64,000 nt of DNA from Phyllostachys edulis (GCA_036346405.1 CM070562.1:67406482-67470481), one strand, 5' to 3'; positions 23,397 through 34,122 are shown, counted from the stretch's first letter. The notes: generated from the letters alone by a model not told the origin. Translations and numbers: made by a program.

Positions 23397-23681
23397 GCTG
23401 CAGGTGCCTTAATATTAGTGTAGTATAGCCCAGTTTCATATGAAAGAAATCGTTCTAATAGGCAGCAGAAGGGTGTATTGCACTGGCAGTGACGAAGCTC
23501 CCATGTAGGTTGGAGGTGGCAATGCTTGTTGGAGACAGAGGTGAATCTTCGAGCACACCCAAAAAGCTATAAATTTGATTGATATTGTCCAAATTTTTCA
23601 TGTGAAAGGTGTATAATCATTTTGATTTTATTTTCTTAATTACTTTTTGTCCTAGAGCGAATCACATGCCCCACATCTCTC

Positions 23682-23691
23682 TATATAAAAG
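23682..23691 (+). promoter_or_regulatory. TATA-like box before gene fragment
   Basis: TATATAAAAG, 770 bases before the kinase start codon and followed by a 5'-UTR-like C/T-rich leader with a (CT)n run (24098-24118). It may be the captured kinase promoter, or simply the Helitron 5' end. Confidence 0.35.
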
Positions 23692-24451
23692 GGCGCAGCT
23701 TTGGGGCTCAGGGAGACGCGCTACGTTGCCCCGTTTTTCGTGGCCGTAGGATTTAAGCTTCTCCGTTCCCCGTTCGTCCGATGGCGCATGGTCACATGCT
23801 TCCTCTGCTCGCCACGCGTGTTCGCGCTGGCCTCGCTTCGCCTCGCCACGCGTGTTCGCGTGCAAAGGGAAAAGGGGATCGGGCACGGTGTTCTTTGCTT
23901 GCGTCGCCCGCTCACTTGCTTTGCTCGCCCGTGTTCTCATCCTCTTCCGCCTAGCCCACCGTCGCCGGTATCGCAGGTTGCCTTGCGTTCAACTCCGCCC
24001 ACTCCCTCGGTCTGCCTCCACAGTCGCACCGCTCCCTCCCTCTTCCTCCCCCGCTGCCCGTGGCCTTCGAAGCCAAGACGCCAGGCTCCGTCGCTTCTTC
24101 TCTCTCTCTCTCTCTCTCGGCGATTTCGCCGAGAGCCTCACGAAATTTATTTGGAGAAATCTTTTTTTGTACCTGTTTCTCCGGATCCACACATCGTGTT
24201 AATTGGTATCTTTGCTTTGATTTGTTTCTATCATTTTACTTGTTCATTTGTTCGATTCGATTGGAGTTAGGCGCCCGGATTTCTTGGTGTTCTGTTTGGA
24301 TATGGCTTCGTAGAGGCCCTTGTGTATCGAGTCCCGATTTGATTCGGTTTGGCTCGTCGCCGTTTGGCTTGGTGGGTTCGGATCTCGCGGGATTAGGGGG
24401 GAGGAGGCTTTTTGATTTGTTGGGAGATAATAATATCGGAGCATGTAGGAG

Positions 24452-24532
24452 ATGGATCATGCAGTCGGGGACAAGTTCAGGCTCGGTAAGAAGATCGGGA
24501 GTGGATCATTCGGGGAGCTCTTCCTTGGCGAG
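24452..24532 (+). pseudogene. Casein kinase 1-like, first exon fragment
   Basis: ATG at 24452 opens 27 codons reading MDHAVGDKFRLGKKIGSGSF and GELFLGE. This is the N-terminus of plant casein kinase 1-like kinases: first beta strands and glycine-rich ATP loop GSGSFGE. A typical family member has 350-480 residues with the catalytic HRD and DFG motifs further on. None of these is found downstream, so only exon 1 with its leader survives. The family phosphorylates serine/threonine in cytosol and nucleus; this fragment has no catalytic site. Confidence 0.8.
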
Positions 24533-24629
24533 TTCTTCATTTGTCAGACTCGCAACCTCCTCAAAAGAACAATTTTTTTATTGTGTCTGGAAAGAAAGAT
24601 GCTAACTTTGTTGTTGTTCTTGTTTGTAG

Positions 24630-24721
24630 CTATTAATGTGCCCTTCTCCGTGCGATGCAAGCTCCAGGCCAAGCCGCTCCCTCCCCACCCGAGACTCCAT
24701 CAGTGGGGAACTCTACAATTG
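24630..24721 (+). pseudogene. Exon-like segment, source gene unknown
   Basis: It has an acceptor TTGTTTGTAG before 24630 and a donor GTATGTG after 24721. One frame reads SSRPSRSLPTRDSISGELYN. It does not match the next casein kinase exon. It may come from a third gene or from alternative leader sequence. I do not recognise it. Confidence 0.3.
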
Positions 24722-25552
24722 GTATGTGATTCTTTTTTTAGCCCAACTTCTTGAATTCTTGGATTGGCCTAGCTTGTTCTTAGTGTGCATGCATGTGGTG
24801 ATCTTTCAGGGAGGGTGCTCTAGGTGCTGTTGGGTTCATGTTCCTAAAACCATCTGAAAATTGAATTTTTTAGTGTGTTTTGAATTTGCCTTTCATAAAT
24901 TCTATTAAGTAATAAGCATTGGACGTTTCTTGACAGCAAGCAACGTTTGCATGTGGGTCAGGTTGTGTTAGTAGGTCGTTGCGAGAGTCAGGATGGTGAG
25001 TAATGGCCATAGCGACAGCAACAAGAGCTTTGATAGGCTCATCCCTCGAAGGGCTCTGTAGATTGGGAGCTCTACTCCCTGCAAAACATGGGTGTTGAGC
25101 TTCTTCTGTGGTGTCTGCATTATGTACCTGCTCGCTGTTGCTCTCCCTCCGATCCAAATCCCACTGATCCGATCAGTCTATCAACCGGTGCGGCGATTAA
25201 TCTTGTGGAATTCAACCTTGACTGATCCTAGTAATTGCGGTATCCTACTGCATGTCTAATAATTTAGTACTCCTAATCCTATAGGTTGGATATTAGCTTT
25301 TCTGTAGCCAATGCTTGTATATATACACCCATTTCTTTGGAGCAGATGGAGCAACAACAACAGATGATTGACTTACTATTTTCTAAAAAAAAACAGATGA
25401 CTTGAAGTGAAGTTTTTGAAGGTGTTTAGCTTAATTTACAAATAACTTAAGACTGGAAGTACACTTATTTCACATGAGAATAGTGTAGCTATGCCATGCC
25501 ATTTGGAACTTCTATTTTATTGTCGTTCTAACATGCCATTTCCTGTTGCAAG

Positions 25553-25615
25553 GACTTCTATTACTGGACACAAGCAGTTGTAATCAACACAACAGACAAA
25601 ATCTTGAATTCAAAT
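25553..25615 (+). pseudogene. Exportin-4-like exon fragment (N-terminal part)
   Basis: The segment lies between TTGCAAG and GTAAGT and reads DFYYWTQAVVINTTDKILNS. It resembles the FYQWAQ...TSKIIES stretch of plant exportin-4, a karyopherin that exports cargo proteins from the nucleus. The identification is from memory of the family. It is supported by a second exon of the same gene in the right order at 26724. Confidence 0.45.
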
Positions 25616-26283
25616 GTAAGTGTTCCTAAGGAGAAAGCATGTTCAACGTCATTGTGTCTGATGTTTGAAATATTAAGCTAGAGTTTCAAGTATACTGTGG
25701 AGCGTGAGAATTCAGATGGTAACATAAATTCTAGTTTGAGGAGTGATGCCATAAATCTGAAAAAAAAATTGAACATTCATTGGTGAAGATACAGTCTTTG
25801 AGTTACATCTTTGTTGTGTTCACTTGATAAATGGTTATATTTTCTATTGTAGCCAGGGTCTATGTGGAGTAATATTCTAATATGAAGTGGGCATACTACT
25901 TGGGTTTTGAACTTCTATACTGCCTTGCGCCAGAAGTACTCATATGATACACTATGGGGTGATTCTCCTATTGTTGTCTCTCGCAGACAGCTCATAGTGC
26001 AATAATGCTCCTTGGCAGGCGCTATGTTTCCTAATGGTATATCCTCATTCAAAAATTCATTGTTTGTTTACTCTCCCAGAATCTGCAAATTTGATATTCA
26101 TGAAAAGCTGCTTAATACTATCTCAACCAGCAAAATATGTTAACAATTGTTTATATGATCTCTTTTAACTGACCTTACCACATTGCCCTCTATTATCAGA
26201 TAATGGAGATGCACAGATTTAACACCTTATACACATATTATTTGTTGTTATTCTTTGGATCGAACCTCCTGGTGTCATTGCAG

Positions 26284-26400
26284 CATCAATTCGATGTGGA
26301 GGAATTTAAAGGTACTTCAGGAACCATAATTGCAACCTTTCTTGAATATGAGGAAAAGTTGAGAAATGCTGATGGAAATTATGATTTACTCTTTTTTGAA
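26284..26400 (+). pseudogene. Exportin-4-like exon (39 codons)
   Basis: It has acceptor TCATTGCAG and donor GTGAGT, and reads through in phase 0: HQFDVEEFKGTSGTIIATFL, then about 19 more residues ending LLFFE. It is open over its whole length with good splice sites, so it was under selection until recently or was recently captured. The order relative to the neighbouring exon fits one gene, but this part was not independently recognised. Confidence 0.5.
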
Positions 26401-26723
26401 GTGAGTTTATGGGTGGTTGGCATGCCCTGATTTCAATTGCATCTTTGACTACTAGCTCGCTTTTTTACAACCTTCTGAAGTCGATAAGGTCAATTGATGC
26501 ACCTCATTTTGTTCTTACTATATTTTGTGTACTATTTTTTTTATAAGACATGGTACATGGTACATCATAAGTTCAATAGTTGTTTTATGTTAATATACAC
26601 AAAATAACAAATTCAAAAGTCACTATTGTGAGTACCTTAAAATTCCGTTCACATCATTTATTCTTGCAATACCTACTTAAATATTGCTATTTTCATTTTG
26701 TCGTAACATTGACATTCTTGCAG

Positions 26724-26862
26724 GCACTATGGCACAAGTAACCTGCTTTCTGCTGTGACATCGAAAGATGTCAAGTTCGTTCTGGATAACCAGAATGAAG
26801 AGGAAACCTGGGGCTCAGATGCTTTTGATATATTGTTAGAAACATGGAATGTTATTACGGGG
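26724..26862 (+). pseudogene. Exportin-4-like exon, frameshifted
   Basis: It has acceptor TTCTTGCAG and donor GGTATTG. One frame reads YGTSNLLSAVTSKDVKFVLD then EEETWGSDAFDILLETWNV, resembling the LLMGEVVKVL...DEETW...DILLDTW region of exportin-4 (HEAT-repeat superhelix). The frame set by the preceding exon (phase 0) hits a stop after five codons (GCA CTA TGG CAC AAG TAA), so this copy is not translatable across the junction. Confidence 0.5.
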
Positions 26863-27852
26863 GTATTGTCATTGATCTGTGCTTCAAATTTAATATACAC
26901 ACATGTTTTCCTTTTATTTCACTTCCTCCAGTTGAATCTACGAACTGAACAGCTCCACGATTATTTCACTTCTGGAATTATTTCCTTCCTTTTTGTGTCA
27001 ATCTTGGAACCCTGTGTGTTTGGGTAGGAATATGTTCATTGGGCTCACATTGTTTTCTCTGTCATTGTTTATGCTAGGTGGATTATTCCTTACTAGTGGG
27101 ACCTTACTCCTTGTCATCAATGGGTAGGTTAGTCATTTTATTTTCCCTGCGAATGTGACAAAACAAAATCGATACTTGCCACCTTTTGTTAATAAAATTT
27201 CATGTTTTTTTTGGGAGTGGTCATGCATAGAGACAGAAAGGAACCTATTGCCATCGTCGCTGCTTTGTCCTCCCTATAGATATGGAACTTCTAGATATGA
27301 TTGTGCGATGATGATTAGGAACATAGCACGAAGATTGTTAAGGGTTGTACTTAACAACCCTGAACTTATATATAAGTTGTGTTTTGACATGTGTTTTCTC
27401 CATAATTGAAGGAGTTATACTCATGGTTGAATATTTATTTTAGTTGTCATCTTGTGCATATAAATTCACAAAAGATCACTAAATATTCACCTGATCTTGT
27501 GCATATAAACCCTTTTTTTACAAAGACCCACCTGTTCGTGTGCGTTCCATAGCTTTTATGTCCAGAATTCTCTTTCCCCTAACCATCATCCCGTGTGTTC
27601 ACACCCCCGCCCCTCGCAACATTAATATTCCTGTTCTACAAACAACATTTTTTTCTCTTAATTAATTTTCTTTGTATCCATATCTACTCCCGAGTGTGTG
27701 GACTTATAGACTATTTGAATTTAGACCCTATCATGGTTTACCTATACATATTATTTATTGAACTACATTAGTTCTATCTCCAGAATTTTCTTTTTCTTGG
27801 ACACAAATACTTGTATTCGCCTTCGCGCGCCAAGGCACGTGCAGATTTTTAG

Positions 27853-28234
27853 TTTATAAAAACAAAGGACTCCACAACAGCGTCGATACCGTTTGGAGCA
27901 CGAGATTTTTTTTCTTTATTTATGCGTGAATTGAACCGGTTTTTTTATATGAAATTTACTCGTGGAGTTTAAATTGCAACGAAGAAAACACACTTGCATG
28001 TACTATACCTGGGTAGCAAGTAGGACAAGAAGATACCTCCAAGTACTTCACTCTACTCACTCAATTGTAAGTGGATGCAGGCGTAGGGACAGAGTTGAGT
28101 CTCAGATCGTTTGGATAATGGATCGAGACCTAAGATCGCAAACCTATGAAAAAATTTGTTAAAAAATTAGCAAAATACAAGTTCGTACCAATAACAGTTG
28201 GCCAATCCTGAGAGTTGGGTCGTGCCTCGCTCCG
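27853..28234. other. Unassigned sequence
   Basis: AT-rich sequence with no recognisable gene or terminal repeats. Nothing further seen. Confidence 0.3.
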
Positions 28235-28605
28235 CCATGATTTTTTTTATTAGTTAACCTTTTTTAAAATTTTTATTTTAAAGTTAATCTTCAACGTACT
28301 TTATTTCTAATTCTAACCTCTTTGGTCACGTCACCACTCGTAACGTGACAAAACAACACTGTCACGCAGGAGCATGCTCTTGTCACGCCATGGATGGTGG
28401 CGTTATAGTGTTGTTTGGTCACGCCACCATCAGTGGTGTGACCAAAAGTACAATTTGGCAGACTTATTCTATGGCATGACAACATTATTTTGTCACGCCA
28501 TGAGCGGTGGTGTGACCAAAAGGACCAGATTTAGAAATAAAGTGCGCCAAAAGTTAACTTTAAAATAAAATTTTAAAAAAATTAATTAATAAAAAAAGTT
28601 CCTCC
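28235..28605. repeat. Foldback (long inverted repeat) element
   Basis: The left arm (28240-28345: AAAATTTTTATTTTAAAGTTAA, CACTTTATTTCTAA-like, GGTCACGTCACCAC, CGTGACAAAA) is matched in inverted form by 28490-28600. The centre holds further copies of GGTCACGCCACCATCAGTGG and GTCACGCCATGGATGGTGGC. The whole can fold into one long hairpin. There is no transposase. No clear target duplication was resolved because both edges are A/T runs. Confidence 0.8.
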
Positions 28606-30765
28606 ACCATACGCACTCATGCATGCGTAGTTGGAGCATATCCACACACATGATATGATTTAACTAGGTCTTATCTAGGTGATCGATCTGGTCAACCCTA
28701 CATGCATGTACACCTATCAAATAGATGCATCAGGATCAGCATGCAGTCGTGTATGCACACCTATAGTCACTGTCACGTAGGATTTTTGCTGACGTAAATG
28801 AAAGAGAATGAAGAGAGCGAAAGATGTTGTCTACAATCCTGTAGCCGACTATAGTACCAGAAACAAAAAAATCATTAAAAGATTGTATATTCTATAAAGA
28901 CAACGAAAAAAGAGCAGCCGTCTATATCATTGTATGAACTATCTTTAGTGTTATATGATCGCAGCTATCTGTACTATTTGTATATGCCCTAACGCAAAGC
29001 ATGCAGTATGTAGGGATTATTGCACGTAGAACCGTAGAGGCTACATATATGGCTATCCTCTAGACCTCTACTAGTCGCAGCAGTAGTAGTATTAGCCCAC
29101 GTATGCGGAGCATGCGCGCCTGGAGCATGCGCGCTGGCACGCACGCACGCAGCGCGCATGCATGGGAAGGAAGCCTCCTCGATCCTGTGCCTGTGGGCTG
29201 TTGTCTCCGCTCATAAATGGAGGCTTTGGAGCCTTCTCCTTGTTGCGACATGCATGCATGCAGATGCGGGCAGCTTTGCGATACTTACGCAGACCGGAGG
29301 CTGGAGAGCATGCTCTGGATCTCTCTCTGCGTGGCCGCTGTGCATAGGGAAGTGCGACGGGGAGACAAGAAGATCGGGCCTTTGTCCCCATGCACGATCC
29401 AAAGGCCGAAAGGCGTTATGATCGTTTCTGGCAAAACGCTCGACCTTTTTAATTCTGCCTAGCTGTCAGCCCATCACCTCGATCAACATTCAAGACATAT
29501 CTTTTTTATACATACCGGTAGCGGCGTTAGAACGAAACCATATCAGCGGACAGATAATAAAACACATAATAAATATTAATTTTCTTACACACATCTAAAA
29601 CAGAAACATTAATTCTACCTATTGCATCACCTGCTGCTACTACTACTCAAAAATTAAAATTTTGAGCTCATACATTGTTTACCTTTAGAAGTTGAAGTTG
29701 AAGCTGAAGCTAACTTCCTTCCCCGACGCGTCATCTATTTCCAGCCATTGCCGGTCGGCAAGGAAAAGGGTTACGCGTCGATAATCACCTTCCACCCTGA
29801 ATCTAAGCCGCGACTCGGTTCTCACAGCCATCGTTACCCAACTTTTTTCCTTGATTGCTAATATCTCAATTTTTGGGCACAACCATTGTGAAGTTACTGA
29901 ATGCATTTCATTGCAAATCTAGATCACCTTGATTTAGGAAATTTAGTTGTAAATATTGTTATTTGTCGGTAGTAAAATTCTAACTAGCACTTCCCAATTC
30001 TTGTTGTTTTTTTATTTCTCTTGAATTGCTATTGTTCTTTCCCTGTGTCATAATGGTGCATGTCTCCTATAGTTGTCTTGGACTAAGTTTTAGGTCCCTC
30101 TGCAGGTTATATAGCTAGAATAAATACAATGTAATACAAGTTGGAGTGGTATGAAATGGACTGGATGCAACCATTGACAATTGGATAAACGTTTAGTTAA
30201 TTTTACAAGCACAAATATTTGTGAAGATGATACCACTGTGGTTGTTATGATGTACAATAGAAAGTTGTTATAAGACTTGAAGTTATGTAATTTGCATTTG
30301 CAATGTTGATATAAATGAATATAGTTATGTTTGGCACTATTGATTGATACCAAATAAGTACTACTTTAGTACAAAAAATTAGATCATTTTCTTAAACCTA
30401 AAAAATACATAAAATGGCAAACCGTTTGTCAGCATAACTTTAATTTGGGGTCAAATAAGCTGCCGGAAATAATATTGTTTGTCGGAAAAGAGAGGTATGT
30501 CGGGAATAAGATGTCTGTTGATAATCAAATGTATGTCGGGGAAAATACGGTCAATAAGGACCGTCTGTCTACCAGAAAATCTAATGTTTGTCGGTACAGA
30601 CAATTGCGGATGGCTGGTTCTTGGTAGACACTTTCAGCAAAACGTGTGCCAGCAAAAGCCTTTCTACGGCGACATCTCTCACACCTCTTCCTCTTCCTTA
30701 ACATTTGTCACGATGGTAGAAAAACACATCCATATATATTATCATATGTTGCCACATCACCCCCA

Positions 30766-30802
<37 letters not shown>

Positions 30803-30930
30803 CCATCCCCCTCAAATTTGGTCTCGTCTCCCTCACCAAATCCAACGAGGAGATGGAGAGAAAGTACACAGTGATGGCAAAGGGCTTGCACGTGGTCAAA
30901 TTCCTGACGAGCCAAGGCATAGCAGCGATA
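28606..30930. other. Unassigned intergenic sequence
   Basis: No gene could be supported. Features seen: GCATGC/CATGCATG and GCGCGC clusters (29100-29170, 29250-29270), T-rich tracts, CTGTCGG/TTTGTCGGTA motifs at 29962 and 30478-30600, and a (TC)n run at 30772-30800. A 73-residue minus frame at 29685-29906 was examined and not recognised. Confidence 0.4.
30772..30800 (+). repeat. (TC)n microsatellite
   Basis: About 14 uninterrupted TC units followed by TTCCCC. Length-variable marker type. Confidence 0.9.
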
Positions 30931-30989
30931 GATTACTACTAAAAAAAGCTAATATTGATATCTCATCACGAGCATTTGTTGACCAAAAC

Positions 30990-31290
30990 CGCTCAGATAT
31001 ATTCAATCACATACGGTTTTGGTTTAGAGACCGCTCAGACATCAAGGCTATCCGAAACCGTCGGAAGAGGTCATATCACGACGGTTCATAACTAAAACAA
31101 TGCATGAAGTATCACGAGCGGTTATTAGCATAATCGTCTGTGATAATTCTACATATCACAGACGGTATATCACAGACGGTTTTCAATAAATAACCATCTA
31201 TGAAACCTCATAGACGGTTCTTAACAATAACCATCGGTGATATTATTACATATCACAGATGGTTTTTGTTATAATCGTCTGTGATAATAT
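30990..31290. repeat. CACTA subterminal repeats
   Basis: About ten units of ATCACAGACGGTT or AACCGTCTGTGAT lie in both orientations. In CACTA elements such arrays bind the DNA-binding transposon protein (TnpA in En/Spm). Binding here is inferred from the family. Confidence 0.8.
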
Positions 31291-31518
31291 CGCTACAGCT
31301 CCTAGTTGAAGCCCGATCGATGAGTTTCTTCGTCGCCGATGCGTCGTCTCTTTGTTGCCTCAATATGCCGCTTCAGCTCCCCGATGCGTCTCTTCATCGC
31401 ATCAATGCCGCTTTGGCTCCCCGATGCGTCTCTTCGTCTCACGCTCCGAATTTATTCCATGTTTCACAAAAAGGATCATCCGCCATCGAAGATGATCATC
31501 CCCACACATATAACAGAA

Positions 31519-32058
31519 ATGGCCGCCACTTTTGTTTCCTTGTCGCCGGCATTGATGGCCAACCTAGCCGTACTGTACAAGCACCTCTCTCGCTGTACGT
31601 TGCCGAATGCCGTGGAAGAACACTGTTTCAACGGTGTCTTCACTCCTTTGTCCGAAAATTTGCCGGAGCAGGTGACGGCCACCTTCCGCCGTCTTGACAT
31701 CCTCCTCTGCTGCGTCTTCCAGGTGATCTCCCACTTTCGGTGAGTTTACCGCATCATCGATGTGGTCCTCCACAACAACGTTGCATGTCTCCAGGAGCCT
31801 TGCCATCACTGGGACTGCTTAATCGAGGCAGCGGGTGACCAAGTCGACTAGGCCGAGACCCCTCAAGAAAGAGAAGAGAGCCTATGGGCTCAATTCTTCT
31901 TGGTTCAATAGTTCGAGGGTCTTCGGGAGACACTCGAACAAGTGCGTCAACGGGAGGACGCACTTCAGGCTTCATTCGATCACGAATCGTCCGACGACGC
32001 CGCCGCCGCCTACGAAGTATTGAAGACGGAGATAGCAGCCTACCTCCGCCACTAGAAA
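31519..32058 (+). pseudogene. CACTA cargo gene, unknown product, broken
   Basis: ATG in a good context (ACAGAAATGGCC). The frame reads MAATFVSLSPALMANLAVLY, then ...TATFRRLDILLCCVFQVISHF, a stop (TGA at 31741), DVVLHNNVACLQE, another stop near 31850, EESLWAQFFLVQ, a stop, then a charged C-terminus FEGLRETLEQVRQREDALQA ending AAYLRH. That is about 180 codons with three stops. It has no transposase domain. The same protein is partly encoded in reverse at 63140-63400 and 53520-53745, so it is shared cargo. The C-terminal part looks like a coiled helix. Function unknown. Confidence 0.5.
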
Positions 32059-32108
32059 AACGAAGTATTGAAGACGGAGATAGCAGCCTACCTCCGCCAC
32101 TAGAAAAA
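32013..32108 (+). repeat. 48-bp tandem duplication
   Basis: Two identical 48-bp units start CGAAGTATTGAAGACGGAG and end CCACTAGAAAAA. The first holds the end of the cargo reading frame including its stop. Confidence 0.9.
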
Positions 32109-32245
32109 TTTTGTTTATTTGTAGGTTTCTACTTTTTTTAAATCTTTTTGTAAGAAGCTTAACGCCACGCTTTGGCCATATAGAAAATTCCAAAATGAAA
32201 AAAAAACTAGTTTGGAGGTGAAGTTACTATATTAATTATATGTTG

Positions 32246-32248
<3 letters not shown>

Positions 32249-32337
<89 letters not shown>

Positions 32338-32693
32338 CACCCATTTCAGATTCTAAGTACATACTCATTTCATATACCACTTTAAAAATATATTATACTT
32401 CTTTACCATTTTCAATATACTTAAATACCAATTATAAGATACTCCAATACGACTTAATTGAAAAAGTTTCATTAGAGTTCTTTGTTTTTGCTATATACCC
32501 TTTTTCATATATAAAAGAAGTATATGCACGGATTTTGGTATAAAAATTGGATTTTCATGAATTTTTTCATGGAACTCACTTTCGGGTATCTTATAATCAT
32601 TATTGGAGTATACTCAAATTGATAAAGAGGTATCATCATATGATTTAAGTGGTATATGAGAGGTGGGAGTACGTACTCCCAGGAGAACCATAC

Positions 32694-32735
<42 letters not shown>
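32249..32735. mobile_element. Micron-like element flanked by (TA)n
   Basis: A 362-bp body (32336-32697) sits between (TA)n runs at 32249-32335 and 32698-32735. The two halves of the body are inverted repeats of each other (CATATACCACTT...TTATAAGATACTCC against its complement). This is the layout of rice Micron elements, described as inserting in (TA)n microsatellites. The paralogous CACTA 3 lacks it at the matching place (about 53340-53380). The mechanism of movement is unknown. Confidence 0.65.
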
Positions 32736-32740
<5 letters not shown>

Positions 32741-32939
32741 AAGCAAATTTTCAGAGTATTTAAATGAAAAAATTGACATATAAGCATGTAGTTTCTTCAT
32801 GCATGTAAGTACAAGATAATATACTTGAGAAAAACCATTTCAAAGACGGTTCCATAATGGAACCGTCTATGGAACCATCCGTGATATGGGACATATCACA
32901 GACGGTTCCATAATAGAACCGTCTGTGATAAGTCTCTTT

Positions 32940-33590
32940 ATTAGTAGAAGCTCGGCCGCTAGGGTTTGCGCCCGCCCTAACTCGTCACTCCACAGCTAGC
33001 GCACTTACTCTCGTCCGTTGCCCTCCCCACCTCGACGCCGCTGCCCGCCTGCTGCCGCCGCCTTCTTCTGTCCGCCGGGTTGTGACACCACTCTGCACTG
33101 CACAAGCCACAACTACGGTGACGCCGCCACCCAAGCCACTGGGCTTGGCCCTGCGTGTCGCCTACGCCGCCATGGCTTGGTTCTCCTGCTCGCCTCCCGC
33201 GCCGGCCCCCCGGCTTTGCTTTCCCCATCCTCCCTCTATTCTCCTCTAGATCTGTTAGCTTAATGACTTTTTTGTTGAGTTTGATTTTTATGCTTGAGCC
33301 TTAAGTTGTGTCCTGATGTTTGTGTGATTTATGCAATATGAAGGAGATGGATGAGGGTTGTGCCGGTGGTGGGGTCGCCACTGTGGGTAAGGCTTATTTA
33401 TCTCGAGGTATCACCCTACCTTACTCCCTCTTTGTCTCTACCCCTTGCTCTGTGATGAAAATGGCTAGTGCTTTCATGATGGATGCCGAGGCTACTCTTG
33501 GTGTGGTGGGTTTGGACACCCTTGGTCTTCTTGTCTTGTTTGTTGAACCGCTCAATGATGTTAATAGTCTTATGCTGAAATTGAATTGAT
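32940..33590 (+). other. Gene-like cargo with GC-rich leader, CACTA 2
   Basis: A GC-rich block begins CTAGGGTTTGCGCCC, a common grass 5'-UTR start. It is followed by TTTGTTGAGTTTGATTTTTATGCTT, an intron-like stretch, and a second block (33320-33590) with a 89-codon frame that starts MCDLCNMKEMDEGC. The first block recurs in reverse in CACTA 3 (52690-53150). It is probably a captured host gene fragment. I do not recognise a domain. Confidence 0.4.
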
Positions 33591-33699
33591 AATTAGTTCA
33601 TATTAATAGTCCCTTGCTCGTGATGTAATGATGTTAATAGTCTTATGCTGAAATTGAATTGATAATTAGTTCATATTAATAGTCACCTCGCTCTGTGAT
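33554..33699 (+). repeat. 73-bp tandem duplication
   Basis: AATGATGTTAATAGTCTTAT...TTCATATTAATAGTC occurs at 33554 and again at 33627 with only small differences. Confidence 0.85.
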
Positions 33700-34020
33700 G
33701 TAAACTGAGGGCAATTGGTGTATGTGCATTCTGTGCATCTTGCTTAGTTCATGCTATGGGTTCAAATTGACAAAAATGAATAGGGCAAAATGGTGGTTTG
33801 GTTAATGCTCTTTGATGGGTACTACGGGTTATTGATGCCGGTTCTTTGTGCTTCGTTAGCTTACATGGGATCGATGTGGTTCGGATGGGACTTGGCTGCG
33901 ATTAACTTTTCAGATTTGTGTCCTAGGTCAAGTTCTCCAACCTTGCATCCTGTGCACGATACGCCCTACCATTCTATTCCTCATCTCTTCTCTATAAAAC
34001 CTCCAAGCAAAGGGTTGTGC

Positions 34021-34122
<102 letters not shown>

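Larger units (their letters stand above)
20344..23660 (-). pseudogene. Copia family C pol in inverted orientation
   Basis: Behind the forward LTR and PBS, pol reads on the minus strand. From right to left: a piece upstream of pre-integrase (23405-23460, ...LYYTNIKAP), GAG-pre-integrase (HDRLGHPG, about 21750), FVCPACATGKLI, integrase core (FLDCIQGDICGLIQPLSG, then DNAEEFTSKAFDDYC at 21400-21440), integrase C-terminus (INFRPSAYNIHS), and an RNase H end (TKHINPKFFYAHE, about 20490). RT is largely deleted. The short pol piece at 20350-20392 is repeated in inverted form at 23418-23462. An hAT element interrupts it at 21825-23396. Confidence 0.8.
23676..27852 (+). mobile_element. Possible Helitron carrying gene fragments
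   Basis: Candidate limits: TCTCTCTATATAAAA at 23676 after an A, and TTTTAG before a T at 27852. A hairpin GCCTT-CGCGCGCC-AAGGC (27819-27836) lies 16 bases from the end. Helitrons start TC, end CTRR after a hairpin, and insert between A and T. The last C is T here and the hairpin spacing is a little long, so this is tentative. Support comes from the content: fragments of at least two unrelated genes, introns kept, all on one strand, which is typical of Helitron capture. A Pack-MULE or plain segmental fragment is the alternative. Confidence 0.3.

Noticed and set aside
23701..24605. Long plus-strand frames of 189 and 181 residues upstream of and across the kinase start
   Set aside because: They are out of frame with the casein kinase exon and lie in C/T-rich 5'-UTR-like sequence. 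The 27-codon kinase match fixes the real frame.
29685..29906. 73-residue minus-strand frame with a well-mixed amino acid composition
   Set aside because: No recognisable motif, splice context or homologue within the window. Not enough to call a gene.
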